Below, piece after piece: positions 24,001 through 27,502 of a stretch of 64,000 nucleotides of DNA. The position numbers and the translations under genes were made by a program. The notes below the pieces were generated by a model that saw only the letters and a list, made by a program, of their open reading frames with translations, was not told the origin of the DNA and made no database searches. Origin of the DNA: Planctomycetaceae bacterium (GTDB lineage: Bacteria > Planctomycetota > Planctomycetia > Planctomycetales > Planctomycetaceae); the NCBI GenBank assembly GCA_024742875.1, contig JANSXP010000028.1, positions 20,167 to 84,166 of the forward strand, read 5' to 3'. How positions within the stretch are numbered: the stretch's first letter is position 1; each line of letters starts with the position of its first letter.

Positions 24001-24611
24001 CCAGTGCTGGTGACGGAGACAATCAGACGTTTGCCACGGCCGTGTCTGTTTCCCAGGGAGTCGCCGTGTCACCGGGAAGCGGCAGTGACTTTGTGCGGCT
24101 TGTTGACTCGGTGTTTGGGTCGACGCTTTATGTTCAGACCGGAGCCGGAGACGATCGCCTGGAAACGTCAAAGGTGGAGGTTGGTTCGACACTCTACGTC
24201 AACCTCGGCGAAGACGACGATGTTGCAGACCTGGACGGCGTGACGGCAAGGGCGGCAGCCACTGTCCGCACTGGCACAGGCGATGATGCGGTGCGGCTGC
24301 GTGGTTCCGTCTTCGATGACACGGCCTATGTTTCCGGAGCTGTCGGTAACAAGGTGGTCGATCTGGATGGTATCCAGGTCACGGGCGCCACATCCGTGCA
24401 GGCCGCCGGTGGAAATCTGGCGCTGCGTGTCCGCAACAACACGTTTGACAATGGGCCAGGGCAGTTTGTGGGCGGGGCAGCTGCGGATGATGTGCTGATG
24501 GATGACAGTTCCAGCAGCTACGCTTCGCCCCCCAACTTTGCCCTGTTTGAGGATGTTTCCAACGATTTGATTGACGAAGCATTTGAAGACCTGCTGGATC
24601 TGGCATTTTGA
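1..24611 (+). CDS. Giant multidomain repeat surface/adhesin-like protein (5' end outside window)
   Basis: The frame is open from the first full codon (nt 3) with protein-like sequence before the first possible start (GTG at 117), so the gene is truncated by the window edge; 8,202 residues are visible. In order by nt: nine YY-V repeats (300-3080); Ala/Gly/Val-rich beta-helix-like repeats of about 70 residues (3100-8300); RTX-like GxGxDxL repeats (9890-11290); three DSRSG modules (11740-14020); a Gly-rich block (14020-15050); a propeller-like stretch (15500-17050); PKD-like domains with five WGDG motifs (18100-20470); cadherin-like domains with AIDPDTGxITV (20480-21730); two Ig-like domains (21740-22370); and a duplicated C-terminal module (22395-24608). 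I noticed only a handful of Cys. No membrane anchor is seen at the C-terminus, which ends in acidic and hydrophobic residues (DLLDLAF), compatible with type I-like export (inference). The likely role is a secreted, Ca-binding cell-surface adhesin or matrix protein; the ligand is unknown. Confidence 0.9.
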   Translation, partial: RGKNISLGIQGGLSDGQEGGNVFEQGSGGFNGVFTSTFVDNRTIAKVSPSAELNLLDGLVEVPVPFEELRQNERSVTTTVAEFNPNGLYDADDNSLRRVNADTNTITLPFDHYSVTGSPLIYDNDGGTDIGGLNSGQIYYAIVNGEDEPHILKLALTYQDAIDGNAIDLDLDDLDGVFDQYHSLYQGFDPTDPSRVLLGSSTIDLGNQHNLVSGIPVLYDTDGEAPIGNLTPGQIYYVSVTGANTYRLAHTAADAIEAEVTGDTSNLITFAAGATGRGHALRPTAYEKIEDPELPRVLDTNQDGLVNASDDNVTGVNSFIAAGGTLNVQTDTNLMVLANDQTNLFNGSGVLTKTLSNASGAAINVNVINRRTEALIGSEDRVLDEDDFTPELGVDSSGLVTLDYAHGFSAGDELIYTAGGDYPIDGLRDRGLYVVTSSDDQEFRIGRTAAERSNAVGSAAIDGTTWTINLGYEHKFQSGDAVRYTNEKPALRDDIGGLTDGQVYYVIAVDGRKIQLAELLEDVAEQYRYQFTPATSVDGDFIYLGYEHGLPAGQQVLYRSGGGAAVGGLEDGKTYTIVLDSDEPLAIRLRDPDTGSVVTMDPSLARGAGHTLQPAFQQVDVDVTADDLLTGTIDLGYAHDLQTGDSVRLTGASSLGLTDDQRYYAIVLTDTQIALAETEALAESGRTQFFLSTALLDNGDAADGKADTIDVYAEHGFQDGDTVLYLQGSSLDVGLTDGETYTVRLLDPDTTSLDLPETKLQLLDSTGALVEMSTIAGTDNVYASLVNLSARTALTGGSATDAIYLYNDARVAISQPGLGFDVYSFQLAVDPLTTLETLHGFAPTFDPSTALTDADGNDVYDTIDLGYAHNYSAGQEVTYTSGEGAPIIGLNEGQVYFVRLVSGSTTKIQLAETLLQATEDATDPEVVEFNIDQTTGTTHAVAARLRPIPTLDAPSDTIRFTRVHGFSNGDQVTYTAGDGNRIVGLDDGGTYYVLTTNDPRVIQLSEDGTTPLSLAAPRISGGGHTFSDVVVAGTVSVTTENDVAVASANTGSIIAVTAAATVATPAKTNAYTGAGWSAKSNTWSDAQSYDGGRNISGTAAINIQVDRTLAWVQDTEFFGSGGLRVTAVNEAEIYMGAGAVTFASVDSQRGGGSGAMAGALGLNVIATRTEAYIDESSVVRSGDVIVDADSRGNIVAIALSGAGSTGSLAAGGSFVINVVSMNTIARISDSFIVTPGALDVRSDNNVDTVAVAGAFATVAQSQNANPDGTTAIGFAVAINVISNDLRDGGTLAFVEDTAIDVGSDLDVVALANSSTIAVVVAMAFNAERTGISTSVAIGLGLNVISTRTRASVKGTKDDTDGEVDGDVTISADDTSLTMSYNFPISVSFSGGAAESSTAVGAGLTFNVINTDVTAELADLSLTTDNLDVTAAGSGTVRALALGFSGAEDIAFAGQLAFNYIEQNVTATVSGATVTTSGDLVVTADDESDIFALTGAAALSFMGNGGTGVGAALSFDITNNTTEALVDQSTIISAGDVQVEATSSATIETITAGAAAGRQLGVGGSISTVVLTNATRAAITSSTVTAEHNMLVHADSAGIVRTYAGAIGFGKQGVGVGASLSISVIDNTTEAYIDQSTVVAKGNGGNTLAVKNWDDNVDESTEFISGLAVIASNTEDLDLISVTAGLGKTGAAAINLAPTILNNTTHAYIEDTDVNAADEFGSDVIVRAHQDSDFFVFLGAGSAGISKASVGVAAGGLFVSNETQAWLSDTDTDEVTGNGRQSVYADGNVEVASFARSEFDTGVVGISGSAKLSGAGSVDVVTLNNVNRAKISDVDINATGDLTLEAVDRLNMTRFTGSAAVGTASGGGTFILIFNDNVNEAIMSDTQANASGATLVRADSFVGSDAFALSGAVGVSGAFNGVFVFYVSRGETRAVIEGGNRQAQINQDLNFSDDSQSVTVQATDYVDSLLLEGGLAGGGGPAGVAGNLAFFDVQNTVDAHIGSSARVAAGGDVSVDASSTKILSALAGGLAYGTGVGFAGTFVVSTIGSGTSSGGITDAVDDDVMDAVNSAASSANDTDGMMGGPAPSKVADELEANETSLARPGTVDRSTEDVAAFIGAFAEITAGGDLSVTATETVDYTSAAGSVAVAGSNGFGASVSLLTVGTVTEAYVDDDAVLIVDGTIDVSASADETVTSDAVAAAGALTFSLGAQYSEATIDSDQIASIGDDVLITGSTAVGVSASHVRDVEVIGNAANLAGGVAVGLSGATVDLGGDVRAQVVNADMGTADDDGNVLATIGSLDVTASSTVTEARAKAPALAGGVGIAFAGSLANATIDTDVDARIVGSAEVYATGDINVTATTDHDAEAEAVGQNGAGGVTIGLSGGTAVIDPTVDTIIGDGAILVGDNIAVQAQHNVVKADGTAATGLATAKATSSGGSVLLGVQGSWATAEPKGRVTNTVGSASLEVNGGDILISTDSRNAGRSEALGDSFSIIGVGIQRGDVEITTNNSLSVASGASLVSTSGDVTVRAASEDVGSTRVRSGSGGLVGVSEAFSDIDVRTETTANVAGTLAAGGTVRVATDYQTTQNINADAISNSAFAIPTSRATIDFRGISEDNTTIKTTVSGTLQAPTVVVDATASDIDVTANANSEASAAFADSDATATVNLDLDASVVIESGALLDGADDVHLTADLTSVAMDVDARGSTKTDDRGSLAGDPDAEANINMDTAAAVTGTAGSNIKTQQLNVSALTDAGLSDVDAYAQHVGVNFGSGPRESENLQADRLIDLNSTITLLVAADPFLILEADGTVQQEAITYTETDTRITVDRLVNEGSHGGEINLTVNTTGRDGEMTDPRVIKGTPEVVFQTAYDEVTIINELDKELILLGIDVGNEGATASDLINIPVTPSINELDPQSEADATGTQVVIETTGQFGLAGLLDNPLGSTSITSETGDILTASMGGVSYATNAADLDAGTVTQDVLDIIGVTASETTISTIEAGSRWLVKTASNEFELGSLGASIAVFRGVNNRTPWVIDSSEVTLSAGGQIGVTFFPLQIIAGEGSDVSVTSDNQVLLNTNSIDSTYLEVFGGQTVVGGMQAGGTLDLMSVGSIVDGDNGAIDFVADVLKLESVTSTASDATAADRTIGTLTNPLEIATTSTFSATAGGHIAFSGQAGSFTPQSLLSTLGDIQLTIADTDEVGQDLLLPTASSLIATAGSIRLNVGDNLDSQGVMQAGTSIFINADQAGLDVGTGAVIDLLGELRAGTSIDIVTGSDPDAVNFRRLDSTTTAVSISTAAGQDTINIGSLDGLLTSLRGTFTVDAGEETDAAADLLVQDVIALDDTSRGAASPQTVTSASTSISGMDAALVIGSQTLNYANAELVNLALGAGNDTVDVGLTVADTELTIAVGEGDNTAFVGQDVVESSVVVGRTLSGLAGKLNLTAPSGNEGTSSLTINNTADSAGGSGRLSATNLTGFGMADGVSGGVGFSGFDSVLLSLGSGNDALDVSGTLTPVSIELGGGDDTLEVDGSFADFRRDLTFSGTTLGDTSASSDNDILSLAFPAAAVFTLDADELSSQGAIGSIFYQQVSGIVASLSNGADQVVINDVGARLTLNTGGGADTVTANNFSVASTVNLGDDADPDVMTITGTDTDLTVTGDTEGIDTLIVDRTATTDPVTRGRLDDSASGVLSGVTGGNVTFDNFAQFNLLLGSGNDQFLIDAGLGLVGTNLLIDGGVSDDVIDVVTLSDTTAIVGGDDEDTVNLFIAGLPTADQFTNLGLTVETLAIQNEDSPFDTTWAFQDASLTAANAATGGDPVTVIDDILQIDRMNFFPGSGSNSLTVGTETINDVVGEVDDDGTIVRRSVIAFNALAGTVSSYTENGYEFTTSGSFGPSSGGLLVSADATTVDVEAADGSVFDLNRLTIVDSRSGAMSLTVTGTSTVTGGTISETVAYVATGAAVDLSFGDLDDVSDIRLTLDAAQILDDVVMSTVLSGNGRVDLTFGSIVLEPGAATTLSQPQTTVDFTRELTDAFTYTEDSFTLSGDKELFIDSSSTTALRGLSDDTTITLAASGGGAFALYEMQLRNTSAVDETVSLTVHLINGTQTTIPLSVPADGQWQTFSSPFIGLGSLVRSVEWTADTNISVDKIVAVGRVASVLTFTTGDGNTQVEGGIQYQTSRSLFTSGGVAQSSQFSNNYITSVDGRPFTLESIDFQLDSILTETVGITFEATDAAGNVFTEEAQFLSNSGLQTYEFQSLVDVQTVTFFNRFATFDFGFDNIVASQGLLSAAPASVMPTALPEPVDIATLASQDIVFHTSNLNDADSSNDVPVITVDGNAVTALNGTSFSVEYLDATETPVTPVAGEQYIVRFTFHGDLVIPDGSSITADGSHALSLHVENNATIGDSVTFDMSGSAAEVRDVIVEFDGLANTATNLYQEGEVQFTTGYFYGNGDRLAVGTTGTAISYQREAGGNTGLQRITLVDSRSGSQSITATGTRADGSTVTHTANYTATGATQTVNFSGISGVVSVAIDVATDVELDLLNLGGSTLLRFDELGDGNRSHYSEDGYTVTSVGGQALFNGAAGTLRSASGTSDVVYSYVDGSTLDLFELSLSDSRSGNQSITAIATLADGTEVSETQPCDASQSTATVVFEDLHDAVAVTLSLAPQVSIDSIEVDRVLHAGVGRAGGGDGGDGGVGGAGTDGGRGVSGGDGGDGGDGGAAFDSGRLVAFEGDDGTGGGGGGFYVELAQAESGTDGTAGTNGFNGGLGGQAGKTDEDTGFGIGGESGSRQSTDGGDGGEGGDPGDGPANPDHGEPGTTGDPTRNGSNGEMGGEGGIGYGGTNEGTGTVISAGGGGEGADGGAGGGGGGAFEIFVKGVLQIGRADFDASGGDAHAGEGGAAGLGGVGGGAAGDDGAFGIAGIVGANSSTGGENGDEPVTSAEAATGVGSDGTDRRGDFDGRGGGRGTGVSGGSGGIGGDGGASEDNRGGDGGDGADGADGGNGGRGAVGGESGAGGGGAGGTIKLVGSSLVLDVTGSTSAVDLFVAGGSGSDRGNDHTEDESADGRILLGDNDTISEISRVDPDVSTSEVTSIIGPRDVNPFLHGDLGSGVATPYIPNLVGGAQVYGFLDGISADDINFNPQSATKVAADSDGVLGVLRLPGGLADIGLGDHPSAVNFSGFDWVLVANLTDQNLPRPQLSIGLHSTSTTTATTQTSLAFDDIDPASSGPVTLTALNAGQVWVTLIPNARATQTVRVNASVAGDDYVDAGGTQVGSLVNLVSARLGTNGSDQAVYITAGEPAADSVSFATAEQTLTEYSELTVGVDGELYAISANRDAIVVLDGATNRIVQIIENDLDGVHSLDSIKGLSVSVEGPDAGEFVRVQSGDDAIVTFRRNTTTGVLTYLRYQRVELDNFQSSSDNVFHKVVFDDINHTAAIFGTYDDTNTLIKLFTVDRDTGELTAVPNQDSGSLVHEGELTAKDGESIVDLTWAGGFIIVLFGSDDSARFAGWLAAVDGFSGDLAGAVDDGSFGFIGADRLVASDDFVHLLSSTDNFVVSFQLSGRTVNYLQKVANGARGVTGMVAPTDLTESIDGSFAYITGRDADSVVIVHLDGRGAMAQRLSNNSNGLMGLEGPVSITGGAASGATVVATQGSDTTFGQFVSFTGVSELGNAPVSRDGSLGRTDTAFFVLPEPFGDTESTIGQWRFQPQQGSFQDAWPTDIFPVILERNETTDEWTITGIGERRRIDAGRGEAQVFDFELQHGSTTTTNRYFGWYEMSRSPSGNPRSTVDYSDGVGTTLRLDVATGSAIDDCYNDLAGCDGIFSNSSTVARTYSMQVSFDVNETADAVRAQFLNFDSVSVNTAGGLDRLKIASAPGPDVQTFQVDTGDLDDIVQIYGVSPTTTVTTGGGSDDITIAFDGAAAQSLTVNGGAGEDQFHLVTVGASATTSLNGDGDDDLFIIAGDQLIAGTQTNVDGGNPIDQSASDGDRLLFNPGDPDADVNPADGPPSGSVGLSDAAYSDVDFVDIEDVVIESGPLIDIASDTVTISEGDELNVSVSLPSVPQNSGVTDVTWNIEGTDVANVTSTLLSLSWDSLAVYSVLNGPQTYTILVSASRIEGGETITTTRRISLQVLDTPPTISLLADDTVRVGGEFEIFFSATDPGADAIKRWIVEWGDGTSQVYGSGVGSAKHMYLTPNDYVVKVRLQDEESGTDDAAFQTHPLAVTVDSLHVTPGNYTIVEGQALELNGSVDGTPTSVSWDINGDGIFGDATTLNAVLDWDVQLKNLGIDGSSHSEIRPVLRATWANGDSVQREGSLSVVNVSPEGMFTTDAPAIGFNEGATAADIYSVLFTSAADPASGDVLTYSFDFGDDGDFEVENSASASALIPATWSNGQISQDGPVTVRGRVSDPDGGFSEYTTTFVINDVAPVVELSGSDAATEGQPYELTLAFSDVGTGDGPIRFTIDWGDGSTPESFTPASQVSPASVPHVFADNQAGLTGISVVATDAKGTYLPVTKDITVGNVAPELTNLAAANASGAGLVIEGDTVSLTGDLFDDGRLDSFRLVVDWGDGSDDEEFKFDAGSDSFDVVHPYGQDGTYTITATLFDDDGAFVEQTTSVVVSNAVPIASYSLSAAEVQEGGQLTLSGSITDAGAKDLHSVSVAWGDGTVENVPVVGRAFSTTYIYGDDNPTATASDEFTVTVTVTDLADAGSTSHSSQTVDVLNVAPTIVIADTDVSTINSTGAIGQPVTLTTTFLDPAGALDVYTASINWGDGNSSTASGTWDAATGIGTVTTTHSYAADGIYDITVEIHDDDTGVSEAATARALIGDFSNTAPAVDDQTLSVAEASAIGTVVGTVAASDDGALHYALTGFPQLLALTGTSDAPADGLWTQDVILVFDLKIGGATPSQSTHTIELLTTDADRANNTTVADLVADLNVRLAAADLDSLLVAATGTDANGNDIGDRISFGAVDDTLKHVSLTGGDLLGFESTQTAAIPGLVPPAEFAIDPDTGEITVAADGLDAESRQSYTYLVTVTDFWGVLDTASVTIEIDNVNEFTPVLSLDSGVVEIAEFSPNDTFVTTASADDRDIEDDLTFSLEPDTAFAIDPDTGVITVADSAALDNDVTPQFELTVTVTDVGGLTDSRILYVNLTEDSVPRLSSTSFRVAENETVVATLSGTSTDPAITGFDFTIAGGDDAGLFQLQGDELSFVAPADYETPADTGMDNLYQLEILIEDSAGNVFTESVTVTVTDVDEIAPTADVVDVTPDPRTAPVGLVSIRFSEDVSGFDLSDLVLTRDDIAVDISAAAFASVSAQEYTVDLTNFTADNGRYVLRVTAAGSEVTDVAGNALAIDASDEFIVDTSLAVDSIHTTQAGPIAGGDAAFLVTFNNDVTNVDLTDFAPVATGSVRSSGVVVTDGGDTDAATWLVTVTGVSGYGTLGLALDADTDIQSLTGSPLSQLEPGSSQSYDLVIDRHGVLSDDSRVPGDTSAVISGDRLLLVTDDADNSLSVTARADGAVVIVGHDGSTINGLPEFVAFTGVGGVTPSSIEIRGGAGGDFVHIADLETVASVQFVSTGGLDTVVLREVSIGRDLLVLTRGDGTRLDVLDSTIDRHVTMRGGAGDEEIRFERTEIAGVSNVAAGDGSNTIVFDEVTSGSLQLVGGGQVDQFTVDNSTVGGNAYFTTQGGEDTVLVTGTDVSGTLYASTGDDADTVDIYRSRVGGAGSLLVGDGDNVVRLLHSQVSGVTNVPMTDGHHVIDLQDNQFDGPVFATTTAGTLTARLRRSQFADQALIVGGTSDQDTLIDDGENAFSHGMNIARFEDTSNNLLNASFATLVERSSGRVLVDNRHAVASAFGRTAGDVSAFVSGDHLVIVGSSGDDSIVLTSTESGDVVVSGRLGTTINGGESFTAFSGVDGVLPGNLTINGLDGIDLISVGDVVVTGQLNVIAASGEDAVLVSGVSVGGNLVLRGTGGMQASVEHADSTVHTLLFGDSEDDLYSLTRVSVGGVLNASAGDGDNQTFATAVSVSQGVAVSPGSGSDFVRLVDSVFGSTLYVQTGAGDDRLETSKVEVGSTLYVNLGEDDDVADLDGVTARAAATVRTGTGDDAVRLRGSVFDDTAYVSGAVGNKVVDLDGIQVTGATSVQAAGGNLALRVRNNTFDNGPGQFVGGAAADDVLMDDSSSSYASPPNFALFEDVSNDLIDEAFEDLLDLAF
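300..3080 (+). repeat. Nine imperfect ~90-residue YY-V repeats in the giant protein
   Basis: Nine units share the pattern (T)IDLGYxHxxxxGxxVxY followed 10-15 residues later by GLxxGxxYYV and then IQLAET. The GLxxGxxYYV cores lie near nt 394, 679, 1272, 1486, 1699, 1966, 2200, 2661 and 2946. Spacing varies because of insertions between units 2-3 and 7-8. They are diverged at DNA level, so they are old protein repeats and not a recent tandem expansion. Confidence 0.8.
14020..15050 (+). repeat. Gly-rich GGDGG / GGxGGxGG block in the giant protein
   Basis: About 340 residues are dominated by GGDGGDGG, GGAGG and GGGGG runs, with interspersed Asp, Asn and Ser. They resemble in composition the PGRS regions of mycobacterial PE proteins and other beta-roll or polyglycine helical repeats. 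Both flanks return to ordinary beta-rich sequence in the same frame, so this is an inserted low-complexity domain and not a frame error. The opposite strand reads as long Pro-rich frames, which are artefacts. Confidence 0.75.
22395..24608 (+). repeat. Tandem duplication of a ~370-residue C-terminal module
   Basis: Two consecutive modules (about 22395-23508 and 23509-24608) run in parallel. Each opens with GDTSAVISGDRLLLV or GDVSAFVSGDHLVIV, then has a TIN-G-xFxAF-GV-GV-P segment, a beta-helix-like series of D/G-rich short repeats, and closes with (F)EDxSNxLxxxxFxxL. The last residues of the protein are the end of the second module. Confidence 0.75.
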
Positions 24612-24995
24612 CAGCAGCGACCGACACGGTTCTTTCGTTTCCTGCCGACTGCCGGGAACAGCGCAGCCGTCGGTTTTTGCGACTTTCGCGGGGAAATCGA
24701 GGGCGGCCGGACGCGTCGCCATCATGTCAATTTGAGCGCACCTGCGAATTTTGCCCTGAAAGTTTGAGCCGCTGGCGGCCGAATTCCTGCATGGTCCGGC
24801 GTGCGGCATCGGTCGCCCGCTGATAAAATTGGGGCAACTGCCGCCGAACTGCGGGCAGTGCTCCAGCGTGTCAACCGTTCACGACGACAGGTTGCCGGGC
24901 GTTGAACACAGGCGGGAGTCAGCAACAAGCATGAGACGCGTCCCTGTCTGGATCGCCTGGGGCGGGGCGCTTCGGCCCGCAGCAGGGCCAGACCG
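24612..24995. other. Intergenic region, no gene recognised
   Basis: This stretch of 384 bp lies between the giant gene and the kinase gene. Short frames here lack convincing starts or recognisable protein sequence, and I see no clear terminator with a T-run or tRNA-like fold. It should hold the promoter of the kinase gene, but I cannot point to its boxes. Confidence 0.4.
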
Positions 24996-26579
24996 ATGGA
25001 CGGCAACCTGACGGGCCGGTTCGCAATGTCAGAACCACAACAACACGACTGGAGTCAGATTCAGAAGATCTTTGCCGCAGCGGTTGAGCTGTCGGCCGAG
25101 GAACGCCTGCCGTTTGTGCGGGCCAGCTGCGGAGATGACGAACTTCTCTACCACGAAGTGGCCACCCTGGTTGAGGAATTCGACACGGCGATTGACGAGT
25201 TCGAAACGCCGCTGAATCTGGTGATGGAGCATGTCGATGATGTGGAACCGCAGCACTCGGTCGACGGCTATGAAATCTTCGAGCAGCTGCATCGCGGCGG
25301 ACAGGGGGTTGTCTACAGCGCTCTGCAGCTGGGCACGCAGCGGCGGGTGGCCATCAAGTTCATGCTGTCCGGCCCGTTTGCCTCAGACTCTGCGCGGCGG
25401 CGATTTCAGCGCGAAGTGCTGCTGGTCGGTCGCCTGCGGCACCCGGGTATCGTGCCTGTGTTTGATAGTGGGGTGACGGCCGGTCAGCCTTACTTTGTGA
25501 TGGAATATGTCGACGGTCAGCAGCTGCAGCAGTACTGCTCACAGTCTGCCCTGGACCTGAAAGAGAAAGTCGCACTCTTCGCTGATATCTGCGAGGCGGT
25601 GGGCGCCGCGCACGAACAGGGGATCGTGCATCGCGATCTGAAACCGTCCAACGTGATGGTGACCGCTGATGGCGAAGCTCGCGTGCTGGATTTTGGACTG
25701 GCGAAGTCGAATGCCGGTGAAGAAGAGAAGCTGTCACTGACCGGGCAGGTGATGGGGACGCTGGCGTACATGAGCCCCGAGCAGGCCGGTGCTATGGGGG
25801 GCGAGGTTTGTCCGGCCACAGACGTGTTTGCTTTGTGTGTCATGCTGTATGAGCAGCTGGCCGGTCAGCTGCCCGTGACGCTGGAGGGCAATGTGGCTCG
25901 CAAACTGCTGACCATTCAGGCGTGCGACCATCACCCGCTGTACGGGCGTGTCGAGGGTGTGGATGCGGATATTGCCGCTATCGTGCACAAGGGGCTCAGT
26001 GACAGGCCGTCGCTGCGTTATCCGGACGCCGCCGCACTGGGGGCCGAACTGAGACGTTACCTCGCCGGCGAGTCCGTCACTGCCCGCACACATCAATCGG
26101 GCTACCGACTGCGAAAACTGGTGCGCAAACATGCCATGCGCATCGGGCTGGTGAGCATGCTGCTGACAGGTGTTGGCATCGGACTGTGGGCCGGTGGTCT
26201 GTTTGCCGCGGCGCCTCCGGTGTCCGGTCCGCTGGCCGAACTCGTGGACGGAGAAACCTACGATACCGCAGATATGGAATCCCAGATGCACGCCATGCAG
26301 GATCTGCTGCGGCAGGAGGCGGGGGCTGACGAACTGCTCAGCGAATTCGCCCTTCGTTTTGGCCCGCTGCAGATGCCGCAGTTTGCCGGACTGTCAGACG
26401 AACGTGAGGCCGATCTGCGGCTGCTCCTGCAGACGCGTGATCTGATTAGTTCTGACGCGTCGCCCGCTCGACTGACGGCCATGCAGCAGCGGCTGAGCGA
26501 ACCGGGGCCGGATTTTTCCGGTATGGCGCGCGACGTCTCGGCCGGTTTACTCGAAGCGGCCGTGCAGATGCGCAAGTAA
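24996..26579 (+). CDS. Membrane-anchored serine/threonine protein kinase
   Basis: A Hanks-type kinase that phosphorylates Ser/Thr on protein substrates at the inner face of the membrane. The N-terminal 85 residues (WSQIQKIFAAAVELSAEERL, then a CGDDE motif) are the acidic leader seen in many planctomycete kinases. The kinase domain spans about 88-355: Gly loop GGQGVVYSA, VAIKF lysine, HRDLKPSNV at about 212, DFGLAK, and MSPEQAG in the activation segment. All key catalytic residues are present. One membrane helix lies near 382-406, followed by an outer domain of about 120 mostly acidic residues with no recognised fold. An alternative in-frame ATG at 25026 (MSEPQQ) is equally plausible. It is convergent with the ECF sigma gene, 48 bp apart, so it is probably not in one transcript with it. 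Confidence 0.9.
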   Translation: MDGNLTGRFAMSEPQQHDWSQIQKIFAAAVELSAEERLPFVRASCGDDELLYHEVATLVEEFDTAIDEFETPLNLVMEHVDDVEPQHSVDGYEIFEQLHRGGQGVVYSALQLGTQRRVAIKFMLSGPFASDSARRRFQREVLLVGRLRHPGIVPVFDSGVTAGQPYFVMEYVDGQQLQQYCSQSALDLKEKVALFADICEAVGAAHEQGIVHRDLKPSNVMVTADGEARVLDFGLAKSNAGEEEKLSLTGQVMGTLAYMSPEQAGAMGGEVCPATDVFALCVMLYEQLAGQLPVTLEGNVARKLLTIQACDHHPLYGRVEGVDADIAAIVHKGLSDRPSLRYPDAAALGAELRRYLAGESVTARTHQSGYRLRKLVRKHAMRIGLVSMLLTGVGIGLWAGGLFAAAPPVSGPLAELVDGETYDTADMESQMHAMQDLLRQEAGADELLSEFALRFGPLQMPQFAGLSDEREADLRLLLQTRDLISSDASPARLTAMQQRLSEPGPDFSGMARDVSAGLLEAAVQMRK

Positions 26580-26627
26580 GGGCCGGCCGTGCGGTGGGAC
26601 CCTGTCGATTCTGCCTGTAACGATCGG

Positions 26628-27200
26628 TCAGTCTTCGACGCGGCTCATTTCGCGGTGCAGCCACGTGCGGGCGAACTGCCAGTCGCGTTTGACGGAAGCC
26701 GGGGACAGATCGAGTGACTGGGCCGTCTCTTCGATGCTTAGCCCGGCAAAATACCGGAGCATCACAATCTGACCTTTGCGGGGATCGATGGCTTCCAGTT
26801 TGTCGAGTGCCGCATCCAGTGCGATCAGGCGTTCGGGCGGAGGTTCATCAACAAAGAACTGGTCATCGAGCTCACGTCGGACAAGTTTGCCGCCGTGCTT
26901 TTCCGCCTTCTTACGGTTGGCTCGATTAATCAGGATCTGGCGCATGGATCGAGCGGCGGCGGCAAAAAAGTGTCCTCGGCTGTCCCAGCGCATGTCCTGG
27001 TTGCCAATCAGCCGCATATAGGCTTCGTGCACCAGCGCCGTGGGCTGCAGCGTCTGTCCCGGCTTCTCCCGCGCCATATGGGCGGCCGCCAGACGACGCA
27101 GCTCTTCGTACACAAGGGGCAGCAGCTCATCGGACACCGCGGCGCCGGATTCAGCAGCCCGGAGTATGCGGGAGACATCGGTTGTGGTCGAATCGCTCAC
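26628..27200 (-). CDS. ECF sigma factor (Sigma70_ECF family)
   Basis: RNA polymerase sigma factor of the extracytoplasmic-function type, 190 residues. Region 2 is visible as LLPLVYEELRRLAAAHMARE followed by LQPTALVHEAYMRLI and the FFAAAARSMRQIL segment. Region 4 is LDKLEAIDPRKGQIVMLRYF followed by GLSIEETAQSLDLSPASVKR, the helix-turn-helix. This matches the Sigma70_ECF / TIGR02999-like group common in Planctomycetota. The frame stays open upstream to 27446, but that extension is unlike any sigma N-terminus; homologous proteins begin just before SDSTTTDV, which is a GTG at 27200. No anti-sigma gene is adjacent. The nearest partners are the convergent kinase at 24996 and the kinase-TPR gene upstream on the same strand. 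Confidence 0.88.
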   Translation of the reverse strand: MSDSTTTDVSRILRAAESGAAVSDELLPLVYEELRRLAAAHMAREKPGQTLQPTALVHEAYMRLIGNQDMRWDSRGHFFAAAARSMRQILINRANRKKAEKHGGKLVRRELDDQFFVDEPPPERLIALDAALDKLEAIDPRKGQIVMLRYFAGLSIEETAQSLDLSPASVKRDWQFARTWLHREMSRVED

Positions 27201-27502
27201 GGGTGGCCCGGGCCCTGAAAACGTAGCGGAAGTGAAAGCGTGCTCGCCCTGGCTGGAGTTTAACACTCGACGGCGGAAAATCGAACGCGCAATCGGCGAA
27301 CCTGCCGGTGTGGCGGCTTTGAAAGCAGGTTGCCTCACTGGAGGCTTCATCCCTTTGGGAAAATCGCAGGCGGCCACCAAAGCGGCGGTAAATGTTGAGA
27401 ATTGGGGAGAACTGCTGGAGTTATGGTGGATTGCGGGCTGGCTCACGGAACCGGTTTCAGCACGAGTAGCTCACAGCGTCGCCTGCTCCACAGGCGGCCG
27501 GC
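27201..27502 (-). promoter_or_regulatory. Upstream region of the ECF sigma gene
   Basis: This gap of 302 bp separates the end of the kinase-TPR gene from the sigma gene on the same strand. It holds a short 6-bp hairpin (CGCCTG at 27480-27485 and CAGGCG at 27491-27496) just past the kinase stop, without a T-run. The rest is an open but unconvincing N-terminal extension of the sigma frame. A promoter is expected here but none was identified. Confidence 0.3.

Noticed and set aside
24608..24823. Small plus-strand frame overlapping the stop of the giant gene
   Set aside because: TTG start, Arg/Cys-rich product without any pattern, and no ribosome-binding site.
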